Below are positions 43,712 to 51,753 of a DNA stretch of 64,000 nucleotides, one piece after another. Origin of the DNA: Streptomyces phaeofaciens (GTDB lineage Bacteria; Actinomycetota; Actinomycetes; Streptomycetales; Streptomycetaceae); contig NZ_BMSA01000011.1 of assembly GCF_014648915.1 (NCBI RefSeq), positions 186,001-250,000 on the forward strand, given 5' to 3'. The notes under the pieces were generated by a model. It was not told the origin of the DNA and ran no database searches. It worked only from the letters and a program-made list of their open reading frames with translations. The stretch's first letter is position 1. Each line of letters begins with the position of its first letter. Position numbers and translations under genes: made by a program.

Positions 43712-45403
43712 GTGGCGGCCAAGGAGAAGAGCAGCACTGGCACCCGAAAGTCCACGTTGCACCGGCTCACTGTTCCTAGCGGTGGCGAGGTGGAACTCCG
43801 CACTCTTGTGCGTCCTCACTATCTCGATAGACCCGGATACCAAGTCCGCGAGTTCGCCTGGGAGGGCGTAACCGGGCTGCTGGTGAACGGGGGAATCCCC
43901 CGAGACCGCGCCGACTGGTGCCCGGCCGTCGAGCGGATCACCGGCCTGGAGGTCAACGAACGGAATCACTCCGCTGCGGGCCTGGTGCTCATGCGCACCG
44001 AACGCGGCTTGTACGCCCTGAGTTACGGGGTCGGCCAGCACATGCTGGACCCGTACTACCGTGATGATGAATTCGGACTGGAGTTCGCCACCCGCTGCCT
44101 CGACGAGGACGGCATCATCAAGGTGCGCAACCAGATCATGGACGGACGAGGGCGCGTCGACGAGTACTCCGTCGCCCGGGGAGAGCGTATCGACGGCTTC
44201 GGACTCGACCGGTTCGGCGCAGTCGTCCGCCGCATCTGTGGAACGGTCAGCGGCATCCCGTTGACCTCACTGCCCGCCGGTAGCTCCAAGCATGTTCGAG
44301 TCGAGTGTTCCGAGTCGACCATCAAGCTGCCGCTGGCCACCACCCCGGAGGAATTCCTCAACGACCTGCGTGCGATAGAGGAGGTCTGCTCGCGCCCGGA
44401 TCCACTGCCCGAACTGGGCTTCGTCGATCGGCTCCGCACGCTGGACAAGCGCAGCCGCAAGGCGGTGGACGCCCAGGCAGTCCTTGAGCGCGTGCTCGCC
44501 GACCCTACTCACCCGCGGCTCACGCTGGGAGTTCCGGAGAGCTGCCAGGAGGGCTTCGGCTCCGCCCAGGCGTTCCGGATCAGCTCGGGTAGCCGCAGCA
44601 TCGACGTCACCGACCTGGACCTTCCCGTCCTCCTCGACTTCGTCTCGGACAAGACCGAGGGCGAGCGCCTCAAGGCGCTCGGCCAAGTCCGGGTCGTCAT
44701 GTTCAGCGACGACGACTTGAAAACGCCGGCCAGCGCCGCGACCACCGGCAAGGAGTGGCTCATCGCGGACGTCCCTGTGGAAACAGTGCGGTACTTCTAC
44801 GGCCACGGAAAGTGGTACGAGGTGGGAGCCGGATTCCTCAAGACGCTGGAGGAAGAGCTCCGGGAACTGCTCGGCAAGTCGGCCAGCGTCCAACTGCCCG
44901 CCTGGCCAAAGGGAGTACCGAACGCCAAGGGACGGGACTCTCACGATGAGGACTGGTACAACAAGCAGGCGGCACGCCAGGAGGGCTACCTCCTCTTCGA
45001 CAAGAAGAACATCGTCACGGACAAGTTCAACGGTGGCGGCCTGGAGGTCTGCGATGTCCTCGGCCCGGACAACCAGCTGATCTGCGTCAAGAAGGCCACC
45101 AGTAGCAACGGCACCGCACCGCTGAACCACCTCTTCGCCCAGGCGGTCACCGCCGTCGAAACCCTGCGCAGCGACAAAGCCATCCGCAGCGCCTTCCTGG
45201 GGCAGGTTGCGGACCGTACTCCCGAGCACCGTCTCCTGAGCGACTTCGGCACGCTGAAGGTCGTGCTCGCCATCCTCCTCAAGGACGGAAAGGAGATCAC
45301 TGTCGACTCCCTCTTCGCCTTCGCCCAGGTCTCCCTCCTCCAGTCGGCACGTCGCTTGCGCGCGATGAACGCAGAGGTCGAGGTCGTCGCTATCCGACGC
45401 TGA
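43712..45403 (+). CDS. TIGR04141/DUF6119 family protein (sporadically distributed, probable defence)
   Basis: The protein has 563 residues. The family pattern as I remember it is visible: WYNKQAARQEGYLLFDKKNI near 412-431, then GGLEVCDVL and the NHLFAQAVTAVETLRS segment. The part from about 430 to 560 (GGGLEVCDVLGPDNQLICVK, and SLFAFAQVSLLQSARRLRAM) resembles a restriction-endonuclease-like fold with Glu and Lys residues in ICVKK. TIGR04141 proteins are sporadic in bacteria and often lie in mobile or defence loci; their biochemical activity is not established to my knowledge. AAGGAG precedes the GTG by 6 bases. It is divergent from the restriction operon. Confidence 0.75.
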   Translation: MAAKEKSSTGTRKSTLHRLTVPSGGEVELRTLVRPHYLDRPGYQVREFAWEGVTGLLVNGGIPRDRADWCPAVERITGLEVNERNHSAAGLVLMRTERGLYALSYGVGQHMLDPYYRDDEFGLEFATRCLDEDGIIKVRNQIMDGRGRVDEYSVARGERIDGFGLDRFGAVVRRICGTVSGIPLTSLPAGSSKHVRVECSESTIKLPLATTPEEFLNDLRAIEEVCSRPDPLPELGFVDRLRTLDKRSRKAVDAQAVLERVLADPTHPRLTLGVPESCQEGFGSAQAFRISSGSRSIDVTDLDLPVLLDFVSDKTEGERLKALGQVRVVMFSDDDLKTPASAATTGKEWLIADVPVETVRYFYGHGKWYEVGAGFLKTLEEELRELLGKSASVQLPAWPKGVPNAKGRDSHDEDWYNKQAARQEGYLLFDKKNIVTDKFNGGGLEVCDVLGPDNQLICVKKATSSNGTAPLNHLFAQAVTAVETLRSDKAIRSAFLGQVADRTPEHRLLSDFGTLKVVLAILLKDGKEITVDSLFAFAQVSLLQSARRLRAMNAEVEVVAIRR

Positions 45404-45644
45404 ACCACGCCGCCCGGGGTGATCCCCACGCCCGCTTCGCGAGGGCCGTGACGCGTCCAGCACCCATTGGAACCTGGCCAGCCCAACTCAGCTGATCATC
45501 TTCCGTGAACGGCCCCGAGGCGTCCACATTGGCGGAGAAACAGCGAGCGGTAGCCCGACGAAGCAGGAGACGCAGGCATCCGCTGGAATACCCGCAGGCC
45601 GGTTTCGATTGCTTCTCTTGTAGTGATCACGGAGGGGGACGCTG

Positions 45645-46577
45645 GTGGCCGAGCTGATGTTGTTCCGGCAGGACGCGGACGGGCGGGATGTCGAGCTGTC
45701 CGGGTCGACGGTGGCGCTGGAGGTGGAGCTGCAGCGGCGGGTCGAGGCCGGTCTGGAGCAGATGCTCGGGATCCGGTTCTTGGCGTCGGAGTACGCGACC
45801 GGGCCGTGGCATCGGGGTCGGATCGACACGCTAGGGCTGGATGAGAACGGCAGTCCGGTGGTGATCGAGTTCAAGAAGGGCTCTGACAGCGGGGTGCTGT
45901 CGCAGGCGGTCTCGTACATGGCGTGGTTGGAGTCGGCGCAGCACGAGTTCGAGGCGCTCGTCCGGAAGGTGCTGGGGGCGGAGGCGGCCGAGTCGATCGA
46001 CTGGCGGCGTCCGCGGATGGTCTGCATCGCGGCGGGCTTCTCGCACCACGATCGGGTCGCCGTGCAGCGGGTGCCTGAGCGGATCGACCTGGTGCGCTAC
46101 CGGGTCTTCGAGGGCGGTCTGCTGAGCCTGCTGCTTGTGGACTCCTCGCCGGGGGTGCCCGGCACGGCGTCTCGGCGGCGGCGCGAGCGGGACGCGGCGG
46201 CCGAGGATTCGCCGACGGCCCCGGCGGCGTCCTCGTCGGCGGGTGCCGGCCTCGTCCCGGAGTGCCTGCGGGATCTGTTCACGGAGGTGGACGAGGCGCT
46301 GACGGCGTGGGGCGAGATCGAGGTGGTGCTCCTCAAGCACTACATCGCCTACCGGCGGCTGGTGAACGTGGCCTCGGTCCTGTTCCGTCCGAAGCACCAA
46401 GTGATCCTGCTCTATCTCAGACTCGACCCGGACACGGTCGTGCTGGAGGAGGGCTTCACGCGGGACATGCGCGGTGTCGGGCACCTGGGGACGGGGGACC
46501 TGGAGGTGCGTCTCGCCTCGGCGGCGGACCTGGAGAAGGCGGCGCCGTTGATCCGGCGGGCGTTCGAGGCAGCCTGA
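45645..46577 (+). CDS. NucS-like nuclease fold protein with DUF5655 C-terminal domain
   Basis: The protein has 310 residues. Residues about 25-80 carry a PD-(D/E)xK pattern: Asp61 in GRIDTLGLDE, and IEFKKG with Glu75 and Lys77, like the catalytic domain of NucS/DUF91 nucleases. A Ser/Ala-rich linker (about 175-205) separates it from a C-terminal DUF5655-type domain (about 215-310) with VVLLKHYIAYRRL and DLEKAAPLIRRAFEAA, which is often found in predicted transport or DNA-modification proteins. GGAGGGGG lies 7 bases before the GTG. It may be a nuclease in the defence island; the substrate is unknown. Confidence 0.78.
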   Translation: MAELMLFRQDADGRDVELSGSTVALEVELQRRVEAGLEQMLGIRFLASEYATGPWHRGRIDTLGLDENGSPVVIEFKKGSDSGVLSQAVSYMAWLESAQHEFEALVRKVLGAEAAESIDWRRPRMVCIAAGFSHHDRVAVQRVPERIDLVRYRVFEGGLLSLLLVDSSPGVPGTASRRRRERDAAAEDSPTAPAASSSAGAGLVPECLRDLFTEVDEALTAWGEIEVVLLKHYIAYRRLVNVASVLFRPKHQVILLYLRLDPDTVVLEEGFTRDMRGVGHLGTGDLEVRLASAADLEKAAPLIRRAFEAA

Positions 46578-46585
46578 GACAAGCG

Positions 46586-46631
46586 GAAGGGCGGCTGGAG
46601 CATCGGCTTCTCGATGTTCCAGCCGCCCTTC
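46586..46631. terminator. Bidirectional terminator between convergent genes
   Basis: A perfect 14-bp stem (GAAGGGCGGCTGGA at 46586-46599 with its complement at 46618-46631) has an 18-base loop that itself contains an ATCG/CGAT pairing. It lies 9 bases after the NucS-like stop and before the end of the convergent methyltransferase gene. Confidence 0.88.
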
Positions 46632-46673
46632 GGCGTCTGCGGCCCTCCGGCCTCGGGGGCGTCGTTCTCATGA

Positions 46674-47420
46674 TCAGCTCTCCGGTCCGGCGAGGTCGAA
46701 GTCGTCCTTGGTCAGTTCGGCGTGGAGCCGCTGTTCGGCGACGTCGGCGTAGTGCGGGGAGAGTTCGACGCCGACGAAGTTGCGGCCTTCGCGGAGGGCG
46801 GCGACGCCTGTGGAGCCGCTGCCGGTGAACGGGTCGAGGACGGTGCCGCCTTCGGGGCAGACCTGGACGAGCTGCTGCATGATCTCGACGGGCTTCTGGG
46901 TGATGTGGACCCGGCCCTTGCGGGGCTGTGAGGCGATGTAGTGGCCGGGCAGGTACAGGTCGCGGGAGTGGTCGAGGGAGCCCTTGACGCCCCAGACGAT
47001 GAACTCGGAGTCCTGCTTCGGCCCGCCCTTGCGGGGCCGGCTGGCGGGCTTGATCCACGGGAGGGTGCCGCTCCAGGTCCAGCCGGCCATCTGCAGGGCG
47101 TCGGTCGTGGTCGGCTCCTGGCGCCAGTCGGTGAAGACCATGGCGACCGCGTGCTCGGTGGAGGCCCGGTACGCCTCGGTGAGCAGTTCGGTCAGCCAGG
47201 AGCGGTAGGAGCGCTGGTCGCGGTTCTCGCCGGGGAAATTGGCGAGGTCGTGTGCCGAGTTGCTGGTGACGTACTTGGCGCGCGCGGTGCGGCCGGTGCG
47301 TTCCGAGCTCGTGCGGCCGCCGGAGTTGTACGGAGGGTCGGTGATCACGGCGTTGACGCTCTCGTCCGGGAGGGACTTCAGGACGGTCAGGGCGTCGCCT
47401 CGGTGCAGTGTGTAGCTCAT
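46674..47420 (-). CDS. Site-specific DNA methyltransferase (beta class)
   Basis: The protein has 248 residues. The catalytic motif DPPY (28-31, in TDPPYNSGG) comes first and the SAM motif LDPFTGSGSTG (195-205) comes last, the order of the beta class of N4-cytosine or N6-adenine methyltransferases. HITQKPVEIMQQLVQ is also typical. A target-recognition stretch lies between about 40 and 90. No cognate restriction enzyme is adjacent, so it is a solitary methylase, which is common in actinomycete integrative elements where it can protect the element from host restriction. AGAGG precedes the ATG. Confidence 0.9.
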   Translation of the reverse strand: MSYTLHRGDALTVLKSLPDESVNAVITDPPYNSGGRTSSERTGRTARAKYVTSNSAHDLANFPGENRDQRSYRSWLTELLTEAYRASTEHAVAMVFTDWRQEPTTTDALQMAGWTWSGTLPWIKPASRPRKGGPKQDSEFIVWGVKGSLDHSRDLYLPGHYIASQPRKGRVHITQKPVEIMQQLVQVCPEGGTVLDPFTGSGSTGVAALREGRNFVGVELSPHYADVAEQRLHAELTKDDFDLAGPES

Positions 47421-47901
47421 GGGGGCCTCTTTCAGGACGTAGCGGTTCTGTCCCCTGCTCCGGACAGCTCTCAACGGCGTTCTTCCGGGGTGGGGTTGTG
47501 CCGGAGGTTAGTGGGGTTCCCCGGCCGGACCTAACGGGGTCGGCGTGGGCGTCGGGGCTCGTTTGGTGCGGCCGGAACCCCGGTCTACTGTCTCGCCTTG
47601 TCACCGGGACTGAGTCCCGCTTCACCCCGCTGACCTGTGCTTATCCGTGCTGTCTCGTCCCATCGAGCCAGGCGGAAGGCACGTTGCCCACGTGTTTTCC
47701 GATGCCGTCCGGAGGTCCTTGTGTACCGCCTGAGATTACGAGCGCGGCTGGCTGCCGCGCATGACCTGAGACCGGCGTTCGGGAGCTACCAACTCCCCTG
47801 ACCGGGCCCGCCCGAGAGGCGGATGCACATCGGCGCGGTGCCGGCGGCTTTGCACGAGAGGCTGGCACCGCGTCTCCTACGAACACCGAGGAGCCGCTGC
47901 G
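47421..47901. other. Leader region of the transfer operon
   Basis: I see no supported gene in these 480 bp. The region is less biased in base use than its neighbours and has short hairpins (for example GGGAG-CTACCAA-CTCCC near 47779-47795). It should hold the promoters for the leftward methyltransferase and the rightward transfer genes, and possibly an origin of transfer, but no nick-site motif is recognisable. Confidence 0.45.
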
Positions 47902-47988
47902 ATGCAGCATGTCCTGATACCCCCGCGCCCCGACCTGACGCCGTCACCCGGCCGACTCCGCCGCCTCGGTGAACGGCGGAGGCGATGA
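47902..47988 (+). CDS. Possible 28-residue coupled leader of the transfer operon
   Basis: A short frame begins MQHVLIPPRP and ends with a run of arginines (GERRRR). GAGGAG lies 8 bases before its ATG. Its stop overlaps the start codon of the next gene in ATGA. That arrangement is typical of translational coupling and favours a real leader over chance. No function is assigned. Confidence 0.4.
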   Translation: MQHVLIPPRPDLTPSPGRLRRLGERRRR

Positions 47989-49123
47989 AGAAGACCACCA
48001 AGGGCGTCGTCGGCCTGTTCGCGGCGGGCTCGATGCTGCTGGTCGTGCCGGTCCTCGCCTTCGGCGCCGGCACCGCGTCGGCCTCCTGCCCGACCGACGG
48101 CACGCAGTCCGTGGACACCGCGGCGGTCGCCGACCAGGTGAAGGCCATCCTGGATGGTGGCGGCAAGGCTTCGGTCTCCGTGCCGGGGCTGGACAATCCG
48201 GCCGAGCAGATTCCCTTCGCCAAGACGATTCAGGCCACCGGCGTCGCGATGAACATCCCGGCCCGCGGGCAGGTCGTGGCCCTCGCCACCGCCCTGCAGG
48301 AGAGCGGCCTGCGGAACCTGACCTGGGGCGACCGCGACTCGCTGGGACTGTTCCAGCAGCGGCCGTCGATGGGCTGGGGCACGGCGAACGAGATCCTCGA
48401 CCCGGTGCATGCCTCGACCAAGTTCTACGAGGGACTCCGGCAGGTCTCGGGCTGGCAGTCCCTGTCCGTCACGCAGGCCGCCCAGGCGGTGCAGAAGTCG
48501 GGCTTCCCCGAGGCGTACGCGAAGTGGGAGCCGATGGCCACGGCCTTGCAGAAGGCCATCGAGCCCCTGCTGCCGAAAACCGGTGGCGGTGGCGGTGGTG
48601 CGTCACCGTCGCCGGTTCCGGACGGTCCTGCGCCCGGCGCCACGGGTGGCTGTGCCGCCGACGGGGACGGCACCGACTTCGGCACCATTCCAGCCGGCGC
48701 GCTGCCCGAGAAGTACAGCATCCCCGCGACCGCTCCGCGGGAGGTCCAGACGGCGATCCGGTGGGCGCTCGACCAGCGCGGTACGCCGTACCAGTGGGGC
48801 GGGACCTGCACCGACTCCCACGGGGACAAGGCGATGGGGCGGTGCGACTGCTCCTCCTTGATGCAGCAGGCGTACAAGGCCGCCGGGGTCCCCCTGACGC
48901 GTACGACGTACACGCAGGTCAAGGAGGGCAAGCCGGTCTCGGCCGATGCCCTTCGGCCGGGTGACCTGATCTTCACCGAGGGAACGGCCGCCGTACCCGA
49001 GCACGTCGGCATGGCCACGGTCAGGGCCTGGTCGTGCACGCCCCGCGCACCGGCGACGTCGTCCGCGTTACGACCGTCGCCGCCTGGAAGTCCGGGATTC
49101 TCGCGGTCCGCCGAGTCGTCTGA
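47985..49123 (+). pseudogene. Transglycosylase/NlpC-P60 peptidoglycan hydrolase of the transfer system, frameshifted
   Basis: The gene encodes a signal peptide (1-34, ending TASAS), a lysozyme-like domain (about 75-195, catalytic Glu106 in ALQESGLRNL) and, after a Gly/Pro linker, an NlpC/P60 peptidase with Cys289 in RCDCSSLMQQ and His340 in PEHVGM. Such fused hydrolases open the cell wall for conjugation machinery. At 49017-49019 the frame is lost. In the next frame the expected end continues as GQGLVVHAPRTGDVVRVTTV and stops at 49123. One base appears missing. Without a correction the literal frame runs to 50207 and wrongly joins the downstream gene. Either the gene is broken or the base is a sequence error. 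Confidence 0.8.
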
Positions 49124-49209
49124 CCGGCATCTCTCCCCCTCTCCCCTTTCTCGCACCGCCGCTCCACCTTCACGGGCTTCGGCGTGCCTTCATTCGAACT
49201 GGAGTTCTC

Positions 49210-49518
49210 GTGTATCTCGCCGAACAGGTCATACAGCTCGCCTACGACCCCGGGATCAAGCCGACCGAGGGCGGGCTGCCGGGCCTGAACGTCCTCAAGC
49301 AGGTGATGGGCTCCATCAACCTCTTCGGGCTCATCGCCGTGGTCGGCGCCCTCGCCGTCAGCGCGGGAGTGTGGGCCTGGGGTCACCACTCCGGCGGCCA
49401 CCAGGCCGAAGCCAACGGCAAAAAGGGCGTCCTGGTGAGCGCCGGCGCGGCCCTCCTGCTCGGCGCCGCGAACGGCGTGGTCGCGTTCTTCAGCACGCTG
49501 GGGACGCAGGTCCGCTGA
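49210..49518 (+). CDS. DUF6112 small membrane protein of the transfer system
   Basis: The protein has 102 residues and two hydrophobic helices (LFGLIAVVGALAVSAGVWAW and GVLVSAGAALLLGAANGVVA) joined by a short His/Gly loop. The size and layout match the DUF6112 proteins of actinomycete conjugation clusters, which resemble VirB2/TrbC-like pilin or channel subunits; that function is inference. GGAG lies 5 bases before the GTG. Its stop overlaps the next start by one base (TGATG). Confidence 0.78.
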   Translation: MYLAEQVIQLAYDPGIKPTEGGLPGLNVLKQVMGSINLFGLIAVVGALAVSAGVWAWGHHSGGHQAEANGKKGVLVSAGAALLLGAANGVVAFFSTLGTQVR

Positions 49519-50207
49519 TGCCTTCCCACTCCTCCAACCCCGGCGGCGCATCTCGCGTGCGCCGCCGGGCGCTGCTTGGCACCGTCGTCCTGGCAGTGCT
49601 CCTCGCCCTCGCCGGCCTGGCCGCCTACCTCACCCGCGACAGCAGGGAACCCGCCAAGGCCCCTGTCCCGCGTCCGAGTTCGCCGCCGGCTTCCTCCTCG
49701 GCCGTCACGCCGTCCGGGCCGCCCACGGTGATCACCCGCCCCCGCGCCCTGCCGGTTCCGCCGAGGACCACCGACCCGATCGACTTCGGGAAGGCAGCCG
49801 CAGCAGCGCTGTGGTCGTACGACACCCGGGCGTACCCGCAGGCCGAACTGCGGCGCGCTCTGCACGCGTGGCTGACCCCGGAGGCCAAGTACGCCGACGC
49901 GGCCTCCGTCGACCGAGGTATCCCCTCGGCGGTGCTGTGGAAGGAGATGGCCGCCAACGGCCAGTTCGCCACGGCCACCGTGAACGAGGGGCACTTCCCG
50001 AACGCCTTCACCCGGGCCCTTCAGGAGGACCCCGGCGCGATCACCCAGGCGTACGTCTACGCCGTCACGGTCTCGGGGAAGCAGGCGATCGCCTGGAAGG
50101 GCTCGCCCGTCGGCGGCGCGGAGAGCCGCTCCACCACCCTCGCGGTCCAGTGCCGCCCCAACCAGCCCTGCGCCCTGGCCGGCGTCATGCCGTCCGTCGC
50201 ACCCTGA
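49518..50207 (+). CDS. Membrane-anchored conjugal transfer protein
   Basis: The protein has 229 residues. One N-terminal transmembrane helix (ALLGTVVLAVLLALAGLAAY) is followed by a Ser/Pro-rich stalk and an extracytoplasmic domain of about 140 residues (ALWSYDTRAYPQAELRRALH). Single-span proteins of this layout occupy the VirB8/TcpC-like position in Gram-positive transfer systems; the sequence alone does not prove homology. Two cysteines near the end (CRPNQPC) could pair. It is translationally coupled to the DUF6112 gene. Confidence 0.78.
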   Translation: MPSHSSNPGGASRVRRRALLGTVVLAVLLALAGLAAYLTRDSREPAKAPVPRPSSPPASSSAVTPSGPPTVITRPRALPVPPRTTDPIDFGKAAAAALWSYDTRAYPQAELRRALHAWLTPEAKYADAASVDRGIPSAVLWKEMAANGQFATATVNEGHFPNAFTRALQEDPGAITQAYVYAVTVSGKQAIAWKGSPVGGAESRSTTLAVQCRPNQPCALAGVMPSVAP

Positions 50208-50234
50208 GTCCCGTTCACGAAAGGAGGTACCCCC

Positions 50235-51617
50235 ATGGATGTCTGCGGCCTTCCGATGATGGACAAGGTGTGCACCGCCGTCGACTTCGTCACCAACCCG
50301 GCCGGGGCCGTCACCGACGGCATCGGCGCGTGGATCGCGAAGTCGGCCGGCGAACTGGCGGCCAGCGCGGCGGACCTCGCCGCCAAGGCCGTCAACGAGA
50401 CGACCGCCATCGACCTCAACGCCGGCTGGTTCCGGGACAACTACCAGCTTCTGCTGCCCATCGGGCTCGCGCTGACCGTAGGCATCTTCTGCATTCAGCT
50501 CATGTTCGCGGCCTGGCGGCGCGACGAGCGGGCCCTGGCCCAGGCCGCGATCGGCACCATGACCGGCGTCCTGTTCAGCTTCTCCGCCATCGCCTTCACC
50601 ACCGTCGCCATCACCGTGGTCGACGCCCTGTCCGACGGACTGTTCCAAGCCGCCAACACCTCGGTCGACGACGCGATCCGCCGCGTCGTGAAGATCAACC
50701 AACTGGGGGCGATGTACGGCCTGGGCTGGGGCGTTCCCGCCCTGGTCGCCTTCGGGTGCGCGATCGGTGCCTTCCTGTACTGGGGCGTCATGGTCGCCCG
50801 GAAGGTCGGCGTGCTGATCATGGTCGCCCTCGCCGTGTTCGCCGGCGCGGGCGGCGGCTGGGAGGTCGCCAAGCGCTGGCGTCGGGGCTGGATCGAGGCC
50901 ACCGCCACCCTGATCGTCTCGAAGCTTCTGATGACCGTGGTCTTCCTGATCGGCGTCTCCGCCATGGGCAAGAGCGACGCCAACGACGGTCTGTCGGCCC
51001 TGTCGGACGCGATGGCCGGCATCGTCGTCATGGTCCTGGTGCTGCTCTGCCCGTACGCGACGTACAAGTTCGTCCACTGGGCGAGCGACGGCGGCGGCCA
51101 CGACGACCTGCACCGCACCGGCGTCGCGGGTATGGCCGTCGCCGCCGGCGCGGCGAAGACCGCCGGCAGCCTGGCGATGCGGGTCGGCACCGGAACCCCC
51201 GCTCCCCAGGGACCGAGTCAGGTTCCCGGCGCGGGCGCCGACGGTGTCGCCTCCGGCATCAATCCTGCCGGCGGCAACCTCAGCAAGGAGGGCATCGACG
51301 CCGGACCGCCCAAGCCGCAGACCCGCTTCCGCTACGGCGAGGACCCGAACGCGACCGGCGACAAGGGACGGGCCCTGATCCAGCGCCCCGGCATCCCGCC
51401 GCTCATCACCCGGCCCGGCGAAGAGGAAGCGGAAGGTTCCCAGCCGGGTGCCCAGGCCGTCAGCGGCAGCTCCGGTCGTCCCACCAGCACGTCGGCTCCG
51501 GGCAGCGGCGTGAGCCACATCGGCACCACGCCGCCCGCCGGGCCCTCGGCGGCAGCCACCGGCTCGCCGGCGCCGACGCCCTGGGTGTTCCCCACCCAGC
51601 CGCCTGAGGGTTCCTGA
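50235..51617 (+). CDS. TrbL/VirB6-like polytopic membrane protein (SCO6881-like)
   Basis: The protein has 460 residues. It begins MDVCGLPMMDKVCTAV, close to the start of SCO6881-type proteins as I remember them. About six transmembrane helices lie between 70 and 290 (LLLPIGLALTVGIFCIQLMF, VGVLIMVALAVFAGAGG and MAGIVVMVLVLLCPYATYKF). The last 170 residues are a Gly/Pro/Ser-rich cytoplasmic tail. TrbL/VirB6 proteins form the inner-membrane channel core of type IV secretion. A textbook ribosome binding site (AAAGGAGGT) precedes the ATG. Confidence 0.82.
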   Translation: MDVCGLPMMDKVCTAVDFVTNPAGAVTDGIGAWIAKSAGELAASAADLAAKAVNETTAIDLNAGWFRDNYQLLLPIGLALTVGIFCIQLMFAAWRRDERALAQAAIGTMTGVLFSFSAIAFTTVAITVVDALSDGLFQAANTSVDDAIRRVVKINQLGAMYGLGWGVPALVAFGCAIGAFLYWGVMVARKVGVLIMVALAVFAGAGGGWEVAKRWRRGWIEATATLIVSKLLMTVVFLIGVSAMGKSDANDGLSALSDAMAGIVVMVLVLLCPYATYKFVHWASDGGGHDDLHRTGVAGMAVAAGAAKTAGSLAMRVGTGTPAPQGPSQVPGAGADGVASGINPAGGNLSKEGIDAGPPKPQTRFRYGEDPNATGDKGRALIQRPGIPPLITRPGEEEAEGSQPGAQAVSGSSGRPTSTSAPGSGVSHIGTTPPAGPSAAATGSPAPTPWVFPTQPPEGS

Positions 51618-51753
51618 CCCTCCCCCACCGGGGGCGGGCTGCCCCTCCGCAGCCCGCCCCCTCCCGAATCGACCGTCGAAGGAGCCCCGCCGTGTCCTCC
51701 AGAAGAGTGCCGCCCGCCCCGTCTCTCGTTCACCTCCACCGTCTGGAACCCTC

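Noticed and set aside
47421..47901. Possible tRNA or origin of transfer in the leader region
   Set aside because: No cloverleaf with a T-loop and acceptor stem can be built, and no relaxase or nick-site motif is recognisable.
49124..50207. Reading the hydrolase and the following transfer protein as one 740-residue protein
   Set aside because: The linking segment is low-complexity out-of-frame sequence, the natural end of the hydrolase is intact in another frame, and a good DUF6112 gene occupies the same DNA.
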